A DNA stretch of 64,000 nucleotides from Laguncularia racemosa (Eukaryota; Streptophyta; Magnoliopsida; Myrtales; Combretaceae), in assembly GCA_037954665.1 (NCBI GenBank), contig JBBMOL010000038.1:5084001-5148000 (forward strand). The letters run 5' to 3'. Of the stretch, positions 48,830 through 61,668 are shown one piece after another. The position numbers and the translations under genes are program-made. The notes under the pieces were generated by a model. It did no database searches, was not told where the DNA came from, and saw only the letters and a program-made list of their open reading frames with translations. Each line of letters starts with the position of its first letter. Position 1 is the stretch's first letter.

Positions 48830-51310
48830 AATGATTTCAAGGTTACAGTCATTTGAAATTTGCAGCTTTTAACCAGAAATTGGGTATATTAGGTATCCAA
48901 GATTCATTGAAAACATTGACCTTATTTGTTTTACCTACTTGCTATACAAAGTTCTCCTTAATTAGCTTTTTACCTGTTGTATACTTTTTCACACCCATAA
49001 AGATTTACCTCCTTTCTTTGAGTTTAAGAAGTTAGAGTTTAGGTAATAGATGCTTTCTAGCACTTAAATCCACAAATCCTTAAGACGTGTTATGAATCCT
49101 CCTAGCTAGCTTACCTAATAAAGATTTATTGAAATCCATTAGATCTTTAAAGTCAAGACCACCTAAGCTCTTTGGTTTGAAGAGATAAGTCCATTTTTTT
49201 TTTCTAATGGATGGTTATTTTAAAAATATTACCTCCCCATCAAAATCTAGATACTAAACCAGTCACCTCCTTGCAACAATTTTTAAAGGGAGGAGAAAAT
49301 ATCATAGCATAGGTAGGCGAAGCAAAAGCAACATATTTTATAAAATTTATTTTCTACCTAGAGACAATAAGAGGCTTTCTAACTTTATAGCTTAGAAATG
49401 ATTTTATTTTTGATCACTCATAAGGTTTCTAATTTAGATTACCACATTTAGTGGGAAGACCTAGATACTTCTTTGGAATATTTTCTAAATGAATGCCCGC
49501 ATATTGTTAGCATACTCAGACTTTAAAGGATCAACTGTATTCTTATCAAGGAAAATTGAGAATTTATCAATGTTAATTGACTATCTAGTGGCTTAGCAAT
49601 ATTCATCTAAAATTCTCTTTAGTCTACAAATATTAGCTCCTATAGCTTTAACAAAAAAGAGGGAGTCTCCAGCAAAAAAAAAAAAAAAAAGATGAGTGAG
49701 TTTCAAGCTATTCTTTTTAATTTAATTTCATTAAGATTTTCAACTTTTTTTTTTTCTTTGAGTCATAAGGTTGAAGAGTTAGCTATTAACAATTATAAGT
49801 TGGGAGCTATTGGATCATACTAATGTATTCCTCTAATAGGATGGAAATTTCCAACTCTTTTTCCATTTATCAATATATTAATGAGATACAAAAACCATGC
49901 GTGGTGTTACTCAATTGATCAAAGAGTTATAAAATCTCATTTTCCTTGTAACTTTTTTCAAGAAATACTACTCAACCCCATTATATGCCTTTGCCATATC
50001 CACTTATGTTGCACAACTAAATTTTTAGGAATTGTGTTTCACTTTAAGTGATTGAAAAACCTTATGGGCAACTATTATAACTTTTTTCAAGAAATGCCAC
50101 TCTACCCCATTATATGCCTTTGCTATATCCACTTATGTTGCACAACTAAATTTTTAGGAATTGTGTTTCACTTTAAGTGATTGAAAAACCTTATGGGCGA
50201 CTATTACATTGTTTTAATTGGGTTGACCCTATATAAAAGCATTCCGTAAGGGAGAGACAGAATAATTAGAAGAGGTTGAAGCCTATTAGCAAGAATTTTA
50301 GAAGTATCATATATAAGAAAAGTTGCAAAGATTGATGGGCCTAAATTGATATACCTCTTAATGATGAGGAATCTTTGTAATTAAAACAATATCAGTTCAT
50401 TAAAGAAATTTCTCACCATCTTGATGACAAAAGAGCTTATAACACTCTAATGAGATTGATAGAATAAACCATGAAAAACATTTAATCCAAAGGATTTAGT
50501 TGAACCCAACTTAGAAACTACTTATTTCATCTCATCCTTTGAGACTTCTCTTGCCAACCATCTTTTATTCTCATCAGAAATAACCTGTTTCACACAATCT
50601 AAAGTTTCACCGATCATTGATTGAGTTTTGAGAAGAAGATTATGATAAAACTTCAAAAAATTCCAAAGAGATCTCACCCTCTTCTTTTAACCAATTACCA
50701 TTAACATCTTTGATCTTGTAAATCTTATTTCTTGCCCTTCTTCTTAAAGCGAATTGTTGAAAGAATCTCATATTCTTATAATCTAAGGAACTCATTTATT
50801 CTTGAGCATTGAAATCATTGCATTTTTTCTTGCACCCATAGAGAATTCAACTCATCATTTACTTTTCTTTTTAGTTGCCAGTATAAGTTTAATGCATGCT
50901 GGTTCTGAAGAAAACTTAATTGCAAAGTTAGCTCATTGATTCTTTTACTTTCATTCCACTTCTATTGTTTCCTCCATCTTATAAGATTTCTTTTACAGTA
51001 ATTTATTCATAAGACCTCTTGTTCAATTTCTAGCCAACTAGATTACACCACTTCTTCTTATTATTCTTTCAACTACCATTTCATTTGATAACCGAACATA
51101 TTTGAGCCTCTTTGGTCTTGCTTGCTATTAGGATAATGTTGAATCCACTCCAAGTTGGCCAACCCTCTATCTCCTTAACAAGCCATCTCCTTGTCTACAA
51201 TTTTACCATGTGTATCTCTACCCCTTAAAATTAAGATAAACCAAATTACAATAAAAAATCATGCTATCAAAGGTTTGGAGTTGTCTCCATTAGATTCTAA
51301 CTTTCTTTGA
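48830..51310 (-). mobile_element. Degenerate L1-type LINE (non-LTR retrotransposon)
   Basis: Read on the minus strand from 51.3 kb downward. It shows the segment between endonuclease and reverse transcriptase (FFQQFALRRRARNKIYKIKD, then NGNWLKEEGEIS, about 50.7 kb). Next come RT parts (SSLRGISI, FLYMILLKFLLIGFNLF, TECFYIGSTQLKQ, about 50.2-50.4 kb) and a decayed catalytic segment (AGDSLFFVKAIG where plant LINEs have (F/Y)ADD, then SININKFSIFLDKNT, about 49.5-49.67 kb). The C-terminal KPKSLGGLDFKDLMDFNKSL part is at about 49.1-49.2 kb. Many stops and frameshifts make it inactive. It also holds a 129-bp tandem duplication. Confidence 0.8.
49949..50206. repeat. 129-bp tandem duplication inside the LINE
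   Basis: Copies 49949-50077 and 50078-50206 differ at only a few positions. The unit is 43 codons long, so the duplication preserves the reverse transcriptase frame. Confidence 0.95.
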
Positions 51311-51740
51311 TGCATTTTGAAATCAAGTATGGACTTCTAATTCTCATCATCCACTCTTCTCTTCTTCATTAGAGTTATTCTAGTGTACTATTATGGCATG
51401 TTTCATTGGCTTCATAAGAGTGGAATTGAAAAGAATTTTTTTTTATCACAAAGCTATTATTGGGTTTGGTTTGTAGAATAGCAATTCTATGGAATTTCTA
51501 TTGTTGAGAAATAAGGAATTTATTTCCTTTATGGGACCAAAATAATAGCTACTCCTTGATTTTTTTTTTAACATATTTTCACATCTATTCATAAAGCCTT
51601 AAGCTAATAGTCAAACCATGGATTGGGTTAAGGGTATATTGTTAATTTTAGATATATTTCTAAGTGATTAGTAATGCATTTAAATGAAGTCAAACAAAGT
51701 AATAGTTATTACTATTCTATTCTATTTATAGTAATTGTAA

Positions 51741-52776
51741 GAGGAATCTACTAAAATAATATTATTTTTTAAAAAATTCGCGAAATAAGGTACCTAAAAA
51801 GATTATTCTAAAAATAGGTTATGAAGGCATGGACCTGATTCGTGCCTTCAGCAATTTGTATTGAAGGCACATACTCGGAATGCACTTTTAGTCGATTTAT
51901 ACTGAAACAACAATTTGCTACTTTTTTTTTCATCATTGAATTTTTTTTATGAAAAATCACATAAAGAAAATTAAATTTTTCTCAAATTAATTTTTTTGTT
52001 TTAAATAAAATTAAAAGTTTACATAAAGAATAACAAAAAAAAATAATTTTCATAAATTTAAAAATTGATTTAAAATTTATTAAAAAAATTTGCACCTCTT
52101 TATGCTTTATCTTATAATATATAAAAAAAAGAAGAAAAAAAATTAATGCTAATGCAATTTGCTTTTCTAATTTTGAAGGGTCATAACTTTTTGTTTCTAT
52201 GGAATTATGGAGCTCATAATATATAAAAATAGTCTAATTCGAGTCTAATATAGCTAAAATCAAACAATGCTATCATTTGGTATTTTTATGAGGGTCAAAT
52301 TACTATATTTTTATAGGCTATTGGTTACTGGATTGATAAAAAGACAAAAAAAAAAAAGAGAGAGACGAAGTTATAATATAGTAAACTCAGTTTTTTTTTC
52401 TTCTTTTTTTTTGTATATTATAAGATAAAGTATAAAGGGGAGCAATTTTTTTAATAAATTTTAAATTTATGAAAAATATTTTTTTCGTTATTCTTTATGT
52501 AAACTTTTAATTTTTTTTAAAACAAAAAAAAATTTAATTTGAGAAAATTTAATTTTCTTTACATGATTTTTTGTAAAAAAAAAATTCAATGATAAAAAAA
52601 AAAATTTAGCAAATTTTTGAAGGCGCGGACCGTACAAATTGTATTGAAGGTGCATTTCAAATACATGCCTTCAATACAAATTGTTGTTCACGCCTTTGCA
52701 ACCTATTTTTGAAATAATTTTTCTTAGTACCCTATTTTGTGATTTTTTAAAATAATATTATTTTAATGGATTCCCC
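51741..52776. mobile_element. Palindromic Mutator-like element (MULE/MITE) 1
   Basis: A 1,036-bp element bounded by a perfect 9-bp direct repeat TAATTGTAA (51732-51740 and 52777-52785). Nine-base target duplications are the hallmark of Mutator-type transposition. The ends are inverted copies (GAGGAATCTACTAAAATAAT on the left, the complement of a GGGGAATCCATT version on the right). The two arms match for at least 400 bp each, leaving a core of about 240 bp. No transposase is encoded, so it is non-autonomous. Subterminal TGAAGGC/GCCTTCA motifs recur in both arms. Confidence 0.85.
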
Positions 52777-52785
52777 TAATTGTAA

Positions 52786-54814
52786 TTTTATTTCTACCTT
52801 ATTTCATTCTACAAACCAAATATGTCATTGATTTTTTTATTTTTCATTTAATCCTTGATAATTATAATTTGCTCAAATTTGAATTATTATATCACATGGT
52901 CTCAACTTTATTACAAATTTCTATGTCTATAATTATTCCCTTGATCAGTTACTCATTACTTGATTAATTATGATTCAACGAATTAAGAATCTATTTTTAG
53001 TTATATCTATGTTTGAAACTTGGTTATCACATATATTATGTGTCTATACATAAGTAACAAGTAGATTACAACATTCCCTTGCTACTATCAAATTTACAAA
53101 AAAAATGCTTAATTTTTAAAATAATGCTATTCTAACCTCCAAAAAATGTTAACATGAGGGTCTACAATTGAAATAATTTTTTTGAAGTCAATTCATTAAT
53201 TAATTTGATCCATCTTGATTAATGAAATCATGTCAAGCAAAAGCCTGATTAGATGTATAAAATTAAATGATGAGTTCATCTATAAAATTAATTATAAGTA
53301 TATATTTATATAAAAGGCCGATTAGGTATGGCTTTAGAAGAAAAAACTTCCAATATCAACATTTTTTAATGGATATAAGTGTAAAATTTAAAAAATTTAA
53401 GATCAATCTATAATTTTAATGGTTTTTAAGATATACTATTACAATTTACCCTAACATATATTGCATATACATTTTCACATATAAAGATCAAATACTACCA
53501 ATTATAAAAAAGATGAATATTGATTATAATAAGCTTGTGGAATTAACCCCTCGTCCACATTTGAGTGCTTTAATCTCCACATTTTCTCAATCAACATCCA
53601 TTTTTTTAAAAGAATATGCGTAAATCTCAACATTGGAATGGCCTAAAAAAATGTTTGGGTGTGAAGTTTATTAAATTTTGCCATATGTCCCCCGAAAATG
53701 GAAAAATAAAAAAGATCATGGTAGAAACTAGAAACAATTTTATCCGTATAAAACTGACTATTCACCATAAAATACTATACACTAAATAGGGTTCCGAGGA
53801 TGCTTAGTTTAGTGAACTTGGATTCACTTTTTCAATAAAAAAGAAAGTTGTTTAACCACTTCGCAAAATATTTGAAGATATAAACGTTTGATTAATAAAA
53901 TACTATAAAATAAATACATAAATAAATAAATACACAAAGGGGGCATTATTGAATTATGATTTATTCGCATACCAGATTGAGTCAATTCAAATTATCATAA
54001 AAGTGGTTTCTCTCTCTTCTGGCTCTCTCATTCTTTAATCGGATACAAAGCTTAACATTTAAAATAAGCTCTTAGTTTATTATATATATACAAATATATT
54101 GCACTTGTGGAAATATGGTTACAATCAAACGTGATAATATTTGGTTACCAAATTAGTTTTAGCATATTCTCTTTATGGTGGATTGGATTGATATTATCTT
54201 TTATGAACAACTTAGTTAGATTTTAATTTTTCAATTTTAGGTTATGTACTCTAATTAATGATTTAAAACATGGGACAGCTACAAAGGATTTCACATATGT
54301 TGTAGGTTGTCCTCAAGTACAAATAGAATTGAGAATTAATGTTATAAAAACCAATACATATAGAGTATGTACATTTGTTTCTAAGCTTAAATAAAGGATA
54401 AACATTGTAGCACGTAGTACATAGAGAGGTGTATATTTGTCTATAAATGCAAAAAGATGATACATTTGTGACTAAGCAACTTACTTATAAAAAGGAAGTT
54501 GACAACATCTTTAATATACATCACATGTTGTAAGTAAAATTTATCATCATTATGCATAGTTTAAAACATGTAATTAGGGTTGGTGCTAGGTGGATAGGTC
54601 TCGGATATAAAATTTCTAGAACCTATTCGCATAAGGTAGGATACAAGTATAGAGTGTTCTTATCTTATACTCACCTTAAAACTTATATAGTAAGGTATAC
54701 ATGATACAATTTCCAAGATACCATGTATTTAGCTTATAAAAAATTATTAAATAATATAAATAAATAAATAATAAATGATAACATTATACTTTTAGCCAAT
54801 ACGTGTTTAAGTAA
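52786..54814. other. AT-rich intergenic DNA
   Basis: No gene or intact element recognised. It lies between two palindromic elements. Confidence 0.5.
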
Positions 54815-54823
54815 AATGAAAAA

Positions 54824-56204
54824 GGAAAATTTACAAATTTAGTCATTAATGTTTAGTACCTTTTCTACTCGAGTCATAAACATTTTTTTTTCTATTTGAG
54901 TCTTCATCATTTTCAAAAACATGTAAAAAAGTCTTTTGTTAGAAAACTGTTACTTTTTTCATTAAATTGGACATGTGTCAAATTCAAATTCATTAACGTA
55001 ATTTTATTAAATAAATGAAATAAGAAAATATTAAAAAAATAAATAAGGCAATAAAAAATTTAAAGAAAATTAAAAATGAAAAAGAAAATATTTAAAAAAT
55101 ATATGTTTATATATATTGATAATATATATAAAGTAATTAAAAAATTAAAAATTTTAGAAAAATAATAAAAAATGAAAAAGAAAAGAAAAGAATAAAGAAA
55201 TATGTGTTTTTATATATAATTTATTATTTTGGGTACATATATATATATAAATATATATACTTTTGGAAAATTAAAAAAAATGGAAAAAGTAAAAAAAAAA
55301 GGAAACTAAAAAATTAAAAAGATTATGTTCTATTCACCTCAAGGTAAGGGGATTGCTGGAATTGTAAAAGGCAGCAGTGAATTGTGACCCATTGGCGACT
55401 GTGGGTGCTTACTTACCACTAGAGGGGTAGGTTCGCTCAACTTCCCTTAGGTGGTGGGCGGCAACCCATGACCGCCCCCTAAAAAAAATATAAGTAGAAT
55501 AAACCCAATCGAGTTGAAATGGGTTGCATGACTTGTATTCAACTTGATCAAGTTCATGCCTTTTTTCTTTTCTTTCTTTTTCTTTTTTGTGTTTAGGTGG
55601 TCATGAGTGGTCGCACACCACCTTGGGAGGTTGAGCGAACCCCCCCACCCCTATGGTGGTGGGTAGCTACCCATGGCCGCCAATGGGTTGCATGACTCAC
55701 TTGAGTTGCAACCCACTACCCCTAAGGTAAGAGGGTGGCCAGATCATTTTTTTTTTTAATTTTCCTAAGCTATATATATACCTAAAATAATAAATTGTAT
55801 ATAAAAGCATATATTTCTTTATTTTTTTCATTTTTTAAAATTTTATTACTTTATATATATATTTTACCCTAAATAATAACACATATATATGTGTGTGTGT
55901 GTTATTTATTTATATATATACACTTATATTTTTTAAATTATTTTTTTTAATTTCTTTAATTTTTTATTACTTTATCTATTTTTTAACATTTTCTTATTTT
56001 ATTTATATAATGAAATTGCATGGATGAATAAGAAATTGACATGTGTTTGAGTTAACAGAAAAAGTAACGGTTTTCTAACAAAGGACTCTTTTACATGTTT
56101 TCGAAAATGATAAGAACTCAAATAATAAATAAATAAATAAATAAAAATTTAAGACTTAAATAGAAAAAGTATCAAATGTCGATGACAACATTTGTAATTT
56201 TCCC
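54824..56204. mobile_element. Palindromic Mutator-like element (MULE/MITE) 2
   Basis: About 1,381 bp, almost entirely an inverted repeat around a centre near 55.51 kb. The left end is GGAAAATTTACAAATTTAG; the right end is the complement of GGGAAAATTACAAATGTTG. The arms stay matched through the GC-richer inner part (for example GTTGAGCGAACC near 55.63 kb against its complement GGTTCGCTCAAC near 55.43 kb). Flanking 9-mers AATGAAAAA and AATGAAAAT match at 8 of 9 positions and fit a Mutator-size target duplication. No transposase is seen. Confidence 0.8.
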
Positions 56205-56213
56205 AATGAAAAT

Positions 56214-57105
56214 AAAAGAGTCTAGACCCATAAATTGATAACCTAAATGACTAAACTAATGACACTTCTCTTACTTTATATTTTTCATTTTTTTTTCTTA
56301 TTTTTCTCCATTTTACTCTCCAACTTTATATTTTACAATATTTCTCCTTATTCTTTCTTATTTGCTAAGTAGTAAAATCACATAAAATTGAAATAATGAA
56401 AAGTGACATTTTTTTTTTTCATTTTACAAGTTTTAGTACAAGTTTAATAAATTTTGCATATAAAAAACTTGTAATATTATATATAAATTACTCTTTTCAA
56501 TATCACGTAAACTTGAAATCTATAGAAAGAAAAAGAAAATTTACAAATTCAATAGGATATAAGATATATGATAGTTCTAAGGTATTATAAGGTAGGTTTT
56601 GATTTCAAAATTTTAAAACTTATATCTTACAAAATATGATTATAAGTAGAATCTTATACCTTATTCATCCTATACTCATTTATCCCTTGTCTACTATTTC
56701 CACTTGGAGCAAATGTTCATCCTCTCCATTTTACAAATGTTGAAGATTGGCTAGTTAAGGATCCAAGTTTTACACATATATTTCCATAAAGTCATACTTT
56801 ATTTAAGTTAGAATTTCCCTTTCGTAGATGCATAAAGCCGAAACAATTTTTTTACTATGCATTCTTCTTGTATTTTGTTTTTAATTTAGCCAAAGTTTTA
56901 AAATAATATTACTAGGTAATTTCACTTACATGAAACAAACGTGTAAAGCTTAATTTCATTAGAATATGATAAGTACAAGGTTAACCAGGGTTTTGTAACC
57001 CTTACAGAAAATGATAAAAACCATACTAGAAAATTAAATTACATTTAAGTATCCCTAATACTGTATATGTATATATTTAATGTCTCTAATTCCATGTGGC
57101 CAACA
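56214..57105. other. AT-rich intergenic DNA
   Basis: No coding motif or repeat structure recognised. Confidence 0.5.
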
Positions 57106-57109
57106 TCAA

Positions 57110-57440
57110 TACAAGATTGCTGCATTATTCATCAAAGTAAGCTGGGCTGGATGGGACGGGCAGAACGTTACACAACATCGGGATTATCACAGTACAACAT
57201 AGTGGGACACTAGAGGGAAACACCAAATTCTCTGACAAGATGGCATATACTAATGGATTTCGTAATAGCATAGGCCTCGACTTGATATTTAACGTCAACG
57301 GAGTTATGGGAAACTACAGATATTTTTGACAGTGCCAAGAAAGGAGGTTACATCCTGGGAAATAACATAGCCTGCGGTGGACTTGTGAGTATTAAGATAA
57401 CCAGCCAGCTTGTGTCGGCATTGGTGGTCAACCGAGAGGA
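57110..57440 (-). pseudogene. Ty1-copia RNase H relic
   Basis: The minus strand reads AGYLNTHKSTAGYVISQ, then after frame breaks EAYAITKSIS ... HLVREFGVSL and LYCDNPDVV. These match the copia RNase H order (DTRKSTTGYVF, EAEYxAxxxA, LLxELG, CDNxSA). Several stops are present and it is only a fragment. Confidence 0.65.
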
Positions 57441-57599
57441 TGGTGTGCAATATATAAGTAGGCCCTAGCATTCGAACTATGTATGTAATGATTCAACTAA
57501 TTGACTGCAAATATAATATTTGGCCGTGTGATGGTCAAATACTAGAGAATATCTATGATTTCACGGAAATTGGTTGGGTTGGGCAGAATAGGAAAACTT

Positions 57600-57790
57600 T
57601 GGGGACTTATTACGTATGAGGGGACGACATATATAACCAGAAGCTTTCTAGGAGGTCATATATGCCGCTTTTGCTGCATATAGATGGGATGCTAATAGCA
57701 GCAAAGAACATTCTGAAACAAAGCAACTAAAAGTTGAGCTTAGTACATAATTTGGGATGAAAGATTTAGGTGTACTGATGGGATCATCAT
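57600..57790 (+). pseudogene. Ty1-copia reverse transcriptase relic
   Basis: The plus strand gives, across a frame change, a DGMLIAAKN segment (in place of VDDMLIAAN) and ETKQLKVELS ... FGMKDLG, the copia RT palm motif region. It could be the left part of the plus-strand copia whose 3' end is at 62.9-64 kb. Confidence 0.55.
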
Positions 57791-58187
57791 ACGGTCAAAA
57801 GTTAAGGATTATAAGAGTTGGAAATCCGAGTGCCATTGTCATGAGCTTGAGATGGACTCAAGATCACAAGACATCGACTTGGAAGATGGAGAAAAAAACC
57901 TACCTACAAAGGCCTAATGCATGCAATTGAGGAAGACTTGGTCAATGGCTCAAAATAGAGTTCAACTTGTTAAAGGATCAAATGGGTGAACGGTTAAAGC
58001 ATGGGTCAACCTGTTCACAAAGGGTGGTTACCTGCCACTCCCTCATGATGGTTCAGTCATAAACCATTGTGTGGTTCATCCAAGTGTCATGATTCAATTG
58101 TGACAAACTTCGGTTTAGGAATATTATGCATCATATTTATATTTCTATAACCATTTGTGAACGTTTCGTTGATTGTGAGTCATATTA

Positions 58188-58375
58188 TCTAGGAAGAGAT
58201 TTAATTGTGAAAGGCAAAAGTGATTACTTTCATTGAAAGTTGTAAATATATATACAAGTGTACAAGCGGGAAATTAGGAAACAGAATAACAGAATATATG
58301 CAAGACCCATCTTTACTAGGAAAGAATCACAAATAGAAACAAAAGCTATTTATAAGTCTATTTACACGCCTAACA
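58188..58375 (-). repeat. 3' LTR of the copia element
   Basis: About 188 bp, starting TGTTAGGCGTGTAAATAG (minus strand); the expected terminal CA has become GA. It aligns with the 5' LTR apart from point changes and one insertion there. Confidence 0.9.
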
Positions 58376-58384
58376 CCCCCCTTC
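58376..58384 (-). other. Polypurine tract of the copia element
   Basis: The minus strand reads GAAGGGGGG immediately before the 3' LTR start, the normal plus-strand primer position. Confidence 0.85.
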
Positions 58385-58401
58385 AAACTTTAGGTGCTGA
58401 A

Positions 58402-61400
58402 TCACGTCACTTTCAAGAACTTTATAGAAGTACTGAAACTATTAGCTATTTGCCTTATAGCTGAATTCAGTAGCTGAAGTTTGTCACGTAAGTAGCTAAA
58501 GCGATGAGCTGAGTGGGCTTTAGTCAATAAATTGGCTAATTGGTCATGGCTATTGAGATACGGAAGAGCAATATTGCCAAGCTGATAGTGATGGCGAGCA
58601 AGATAACAATCCAACTCAATATGTTTAGTCTGCTCATGAAAGACATCATTATGGGTAATCTGTATTGCACTCTTACTATCACAGTGAATAGAGGTAGGAG
58701 TAGAGAAGGAAATGCCAAAGTTTACAAGAAGTCGCCGAAGCCAGAGAACTTCGGCAATTGTATTCGCAGGTTCACGATACTCCGATTCAACACTAGAGCG
58801 AGAAATAGTGTCCTTGCTTTTTGCTTTTCCAAGAAATTAAAGAGTTCCCCAGAAAAACCAAGTATCCAGTAGTAGAATGCCTATCAGTTACATCACCAAC
58901 CCAATTGGCATATGAATAGGCAATAAGAGTGGGAAGTGATGAAGATGACAATAATAATCTACGATGCAAAGTACCACGTAGATAGCAAATAATACGTAAG
59001 ATAACTGCATAATGGATGGAACAGGGCGTGGCCATGAATTGAGATACCACATGAACTGCATGAGCAATATCTAGGCGAGTAATGGTGAGGTAAGTAAACA
59101 TGCCCACTAGACCTTCGAATAACCTCAATACCAAGGAAGTTACTTAATTGACCCATATTTGTCATTTCAAATGCTTGAGCTAAGTACTGCTTAACTTTGG
59201 AGATGCCTTAAATATCACTTCCTGTCAAAATCATATCATCCACATAAAGCAATATAAACACATCACATGTGTAGTAGGCGGATAAAGAGGGCATAATCAT
59301 TAAGACTTTGCTGGAAACCAAATTGAAGGACAGTAGAATGAAAATTTTCAAACCAGGCACGAGGAGCCTGTTTAAGACCATATAGTGCCTTTTTGAGATG
59401 ACACACTTGCCCTGACTAAACCTCAAGTCCCTGTGGAGGCTCTATATACACCTCCTCTTTAAGATCACCACTGAGGAAAGCATTCTTGACATCCATTTGA
59501 TGAAGATCCTAGTTTCATAGAGTAGCAAGAGCAAGAAGAACTCTAATAGTAGTCATGTGAGCAACAGGAGCAAAAGTCTCATCATAATCAAGACATGTTC
59601 CTGAGTAAAACCTTTGGCTACTAAATGAGCTTTGTAGTGCTCTATGGATCCATCGGCATGAGTCTTGACCTTGTATACCCACCTGTATCCAACAATTGAC
59701 TTTCTTGGAGGCAAAGAGGTGAGTTCCTAAGTAGCAGTTTTATGTAAGGCAGATAATCTTAATTGCATAAGCCTTGACTCAATGAGGATGTACACATGCC
59801 TCTTTATAGGCTTGTGGTTCATGCACATCAAAAGAAGAAATCGCATGGCAATCATAATCTGATAAGTAAGGGGGTGGGACTCAAGTGTGAGAGGGATACC
59901 TAGGTGAGGATGGTGGGACTAAGGGATGCTCCACAGGAAAAAGGCGCTGGTTCGGCCAAGGGTGGATCGACAGCACATGTGGTGATAAGGTGTCATCTTA
60001 GTGGGGGAAGTAGGTGAGGGAAATTGAGAGTAGTATTAAGTAAAAGGATTAACATATGTAGGTGGGGTAGATGTGGAATTTTTTGTTAATAACATGTAAG
60101 GTGTATTTTCCTAAAAAATGACATCCTGACTAACCCTTATATGGTTGGCTTGAGGATCTTAATAACGATACCCTTTGTGTTCTATCCCATACCCTACAAA
60201 AGATACATAACTAAGACCTAGGGGAGAGTTTTGAAGGACATTTTGACTGTGGTAGTAGGAAAAAACAAGCTGATCTAAACTTCCTAAGATGAATATAGTT
60301 GGAAGGAGCACCATAGATGAGTTCATAAGGTGTTTGGCTATTTAGAAGTGGTGTAGGTGTGCGATTGATGAGATACATGGCTGTAAGAGCAACTTCCCCC
60401 CAGAAGTGAGATGATAGTTTTGATGTGAAGAGAAGTGTGCGAATTGTTTCGATTATATGTCGGTGTTTTCTTTTAGAGACGTCATTTTGCTGAGGTGTAT
60501 GTGGACATGATAACTATGGTAAAGTGCCATGCAAGGAAAGTAGATCAAGAAAGCGTTTGGAGCGATATTCCCCACCTGAATCCGATCGAAAAACTTTAAT
60601 GCGAGTTTGAAATTGTGTGTATATCATGATAGTGAATTTGAGATATGCATCATAAACATCAGATTTTTGGTGTAAAATAAACAACCAATAGAATCGAGAA
60701 TAATCATCAATAATAGAGCCACTTCGAGAAGGTTCAGAAGAGGTCCAAACATCACTATGAATTAAATCCAAAGGTACTTTACTTCGTGAATTACTCAAAG
60801 GAAAAGGAATAGAATGTTGTTTTCCCAAAATACAATTTTGACAATCAAATTTTGAAGTTGGAGAAACAGAGCCTAAATTACCATTATCAGCTAAAGTCTT
60901 TATTTTTGATATGGAAGGATGTCCTAAGCAATCATGCTAGAGAGAAAGAGAGAATTCCCACATAACGTCCCTGTCTGCAAGTCCTGTATATAACAAGTGT
61001 TTCGGTTGAAATAAACACATAGATCTTGATCACAAATCTGGGAAATTGAGATCAAATTCATAGTTAATTTAGGCACATAAAGAACATGTGGTAATGTCAA
61101 TTTTGGTGATTGAATTGTACCAATTTGCTTGGTGACAAGAAAGGAATTATCTGCAGTGTGGATAGTAGAAATATTTGGAGACATGGGAAATTTTGGACAA
61201 AAAAGATTAGGTAAAAAGGTTATATGATTTGACGCGCTTGAATCCAAAAACCATAAAGGTTCACGAGGCATACTTGGAGTAATGGTCCGTAGAAGCTGCA
61301 ATAGAATTACCTTCTTTCTACATAATCTGATTAACAACATTTTCAACCATTCCTTGAACTGTAGTCTATAATTGGCTCATGGAAAATAAGCCATCAAGAG

Positions 61401-61640
61401 AGGGGACTGAAGCTGGTGGGTCAATGGACGACGTGGCAGCCGTGACTTTACGGTTAGTGAGCTGATTCTTGCGTTGCAAACGAAGACAATTCTGTTTAGT
61501 ATGCCTTGTTTTCTGACAATAATTGCAATAACCTTTACATTCTCCTAATTGATGAGGTTTAGATGTAAGAGCAAGAGCAGAATCAATAGCACCATCAAGA
61601 ACTTTGTTTCGACAAGTTTGCTCAGAGATTAATTCAGGCA
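58402..61640 (-). pseudogene. Copia pol relic (zinc knuckle, protease, integrase, RT, RNase H)
   Basis: In order on the minus strand: zinc knuckle CNYCQKTRHTKQNC (about 61.5 kb); protease region WFLDSSASNHIT, with the usual DSG changed to DSS (about 61.24 kb); integrase zinc part CLGHPSISKIK ... CQNC and core HSDVW and FRSDSGGEY (60.5-60.9 kb). The expected catalytic Glu before the RKHRH motif is Lys here (about 60.46 kb). RT shows [25 protein letters not shown] and an intact YVDD (59235-59246). RNase H has SSVESEYR and CDSKSAI (58.6-58.8 kb). Numerous stops and frameshifts split it. Confidence 0.88.
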
Positions 61641-61668
61641 GAATATCTTTGACAGATGGTAGTGGAGA

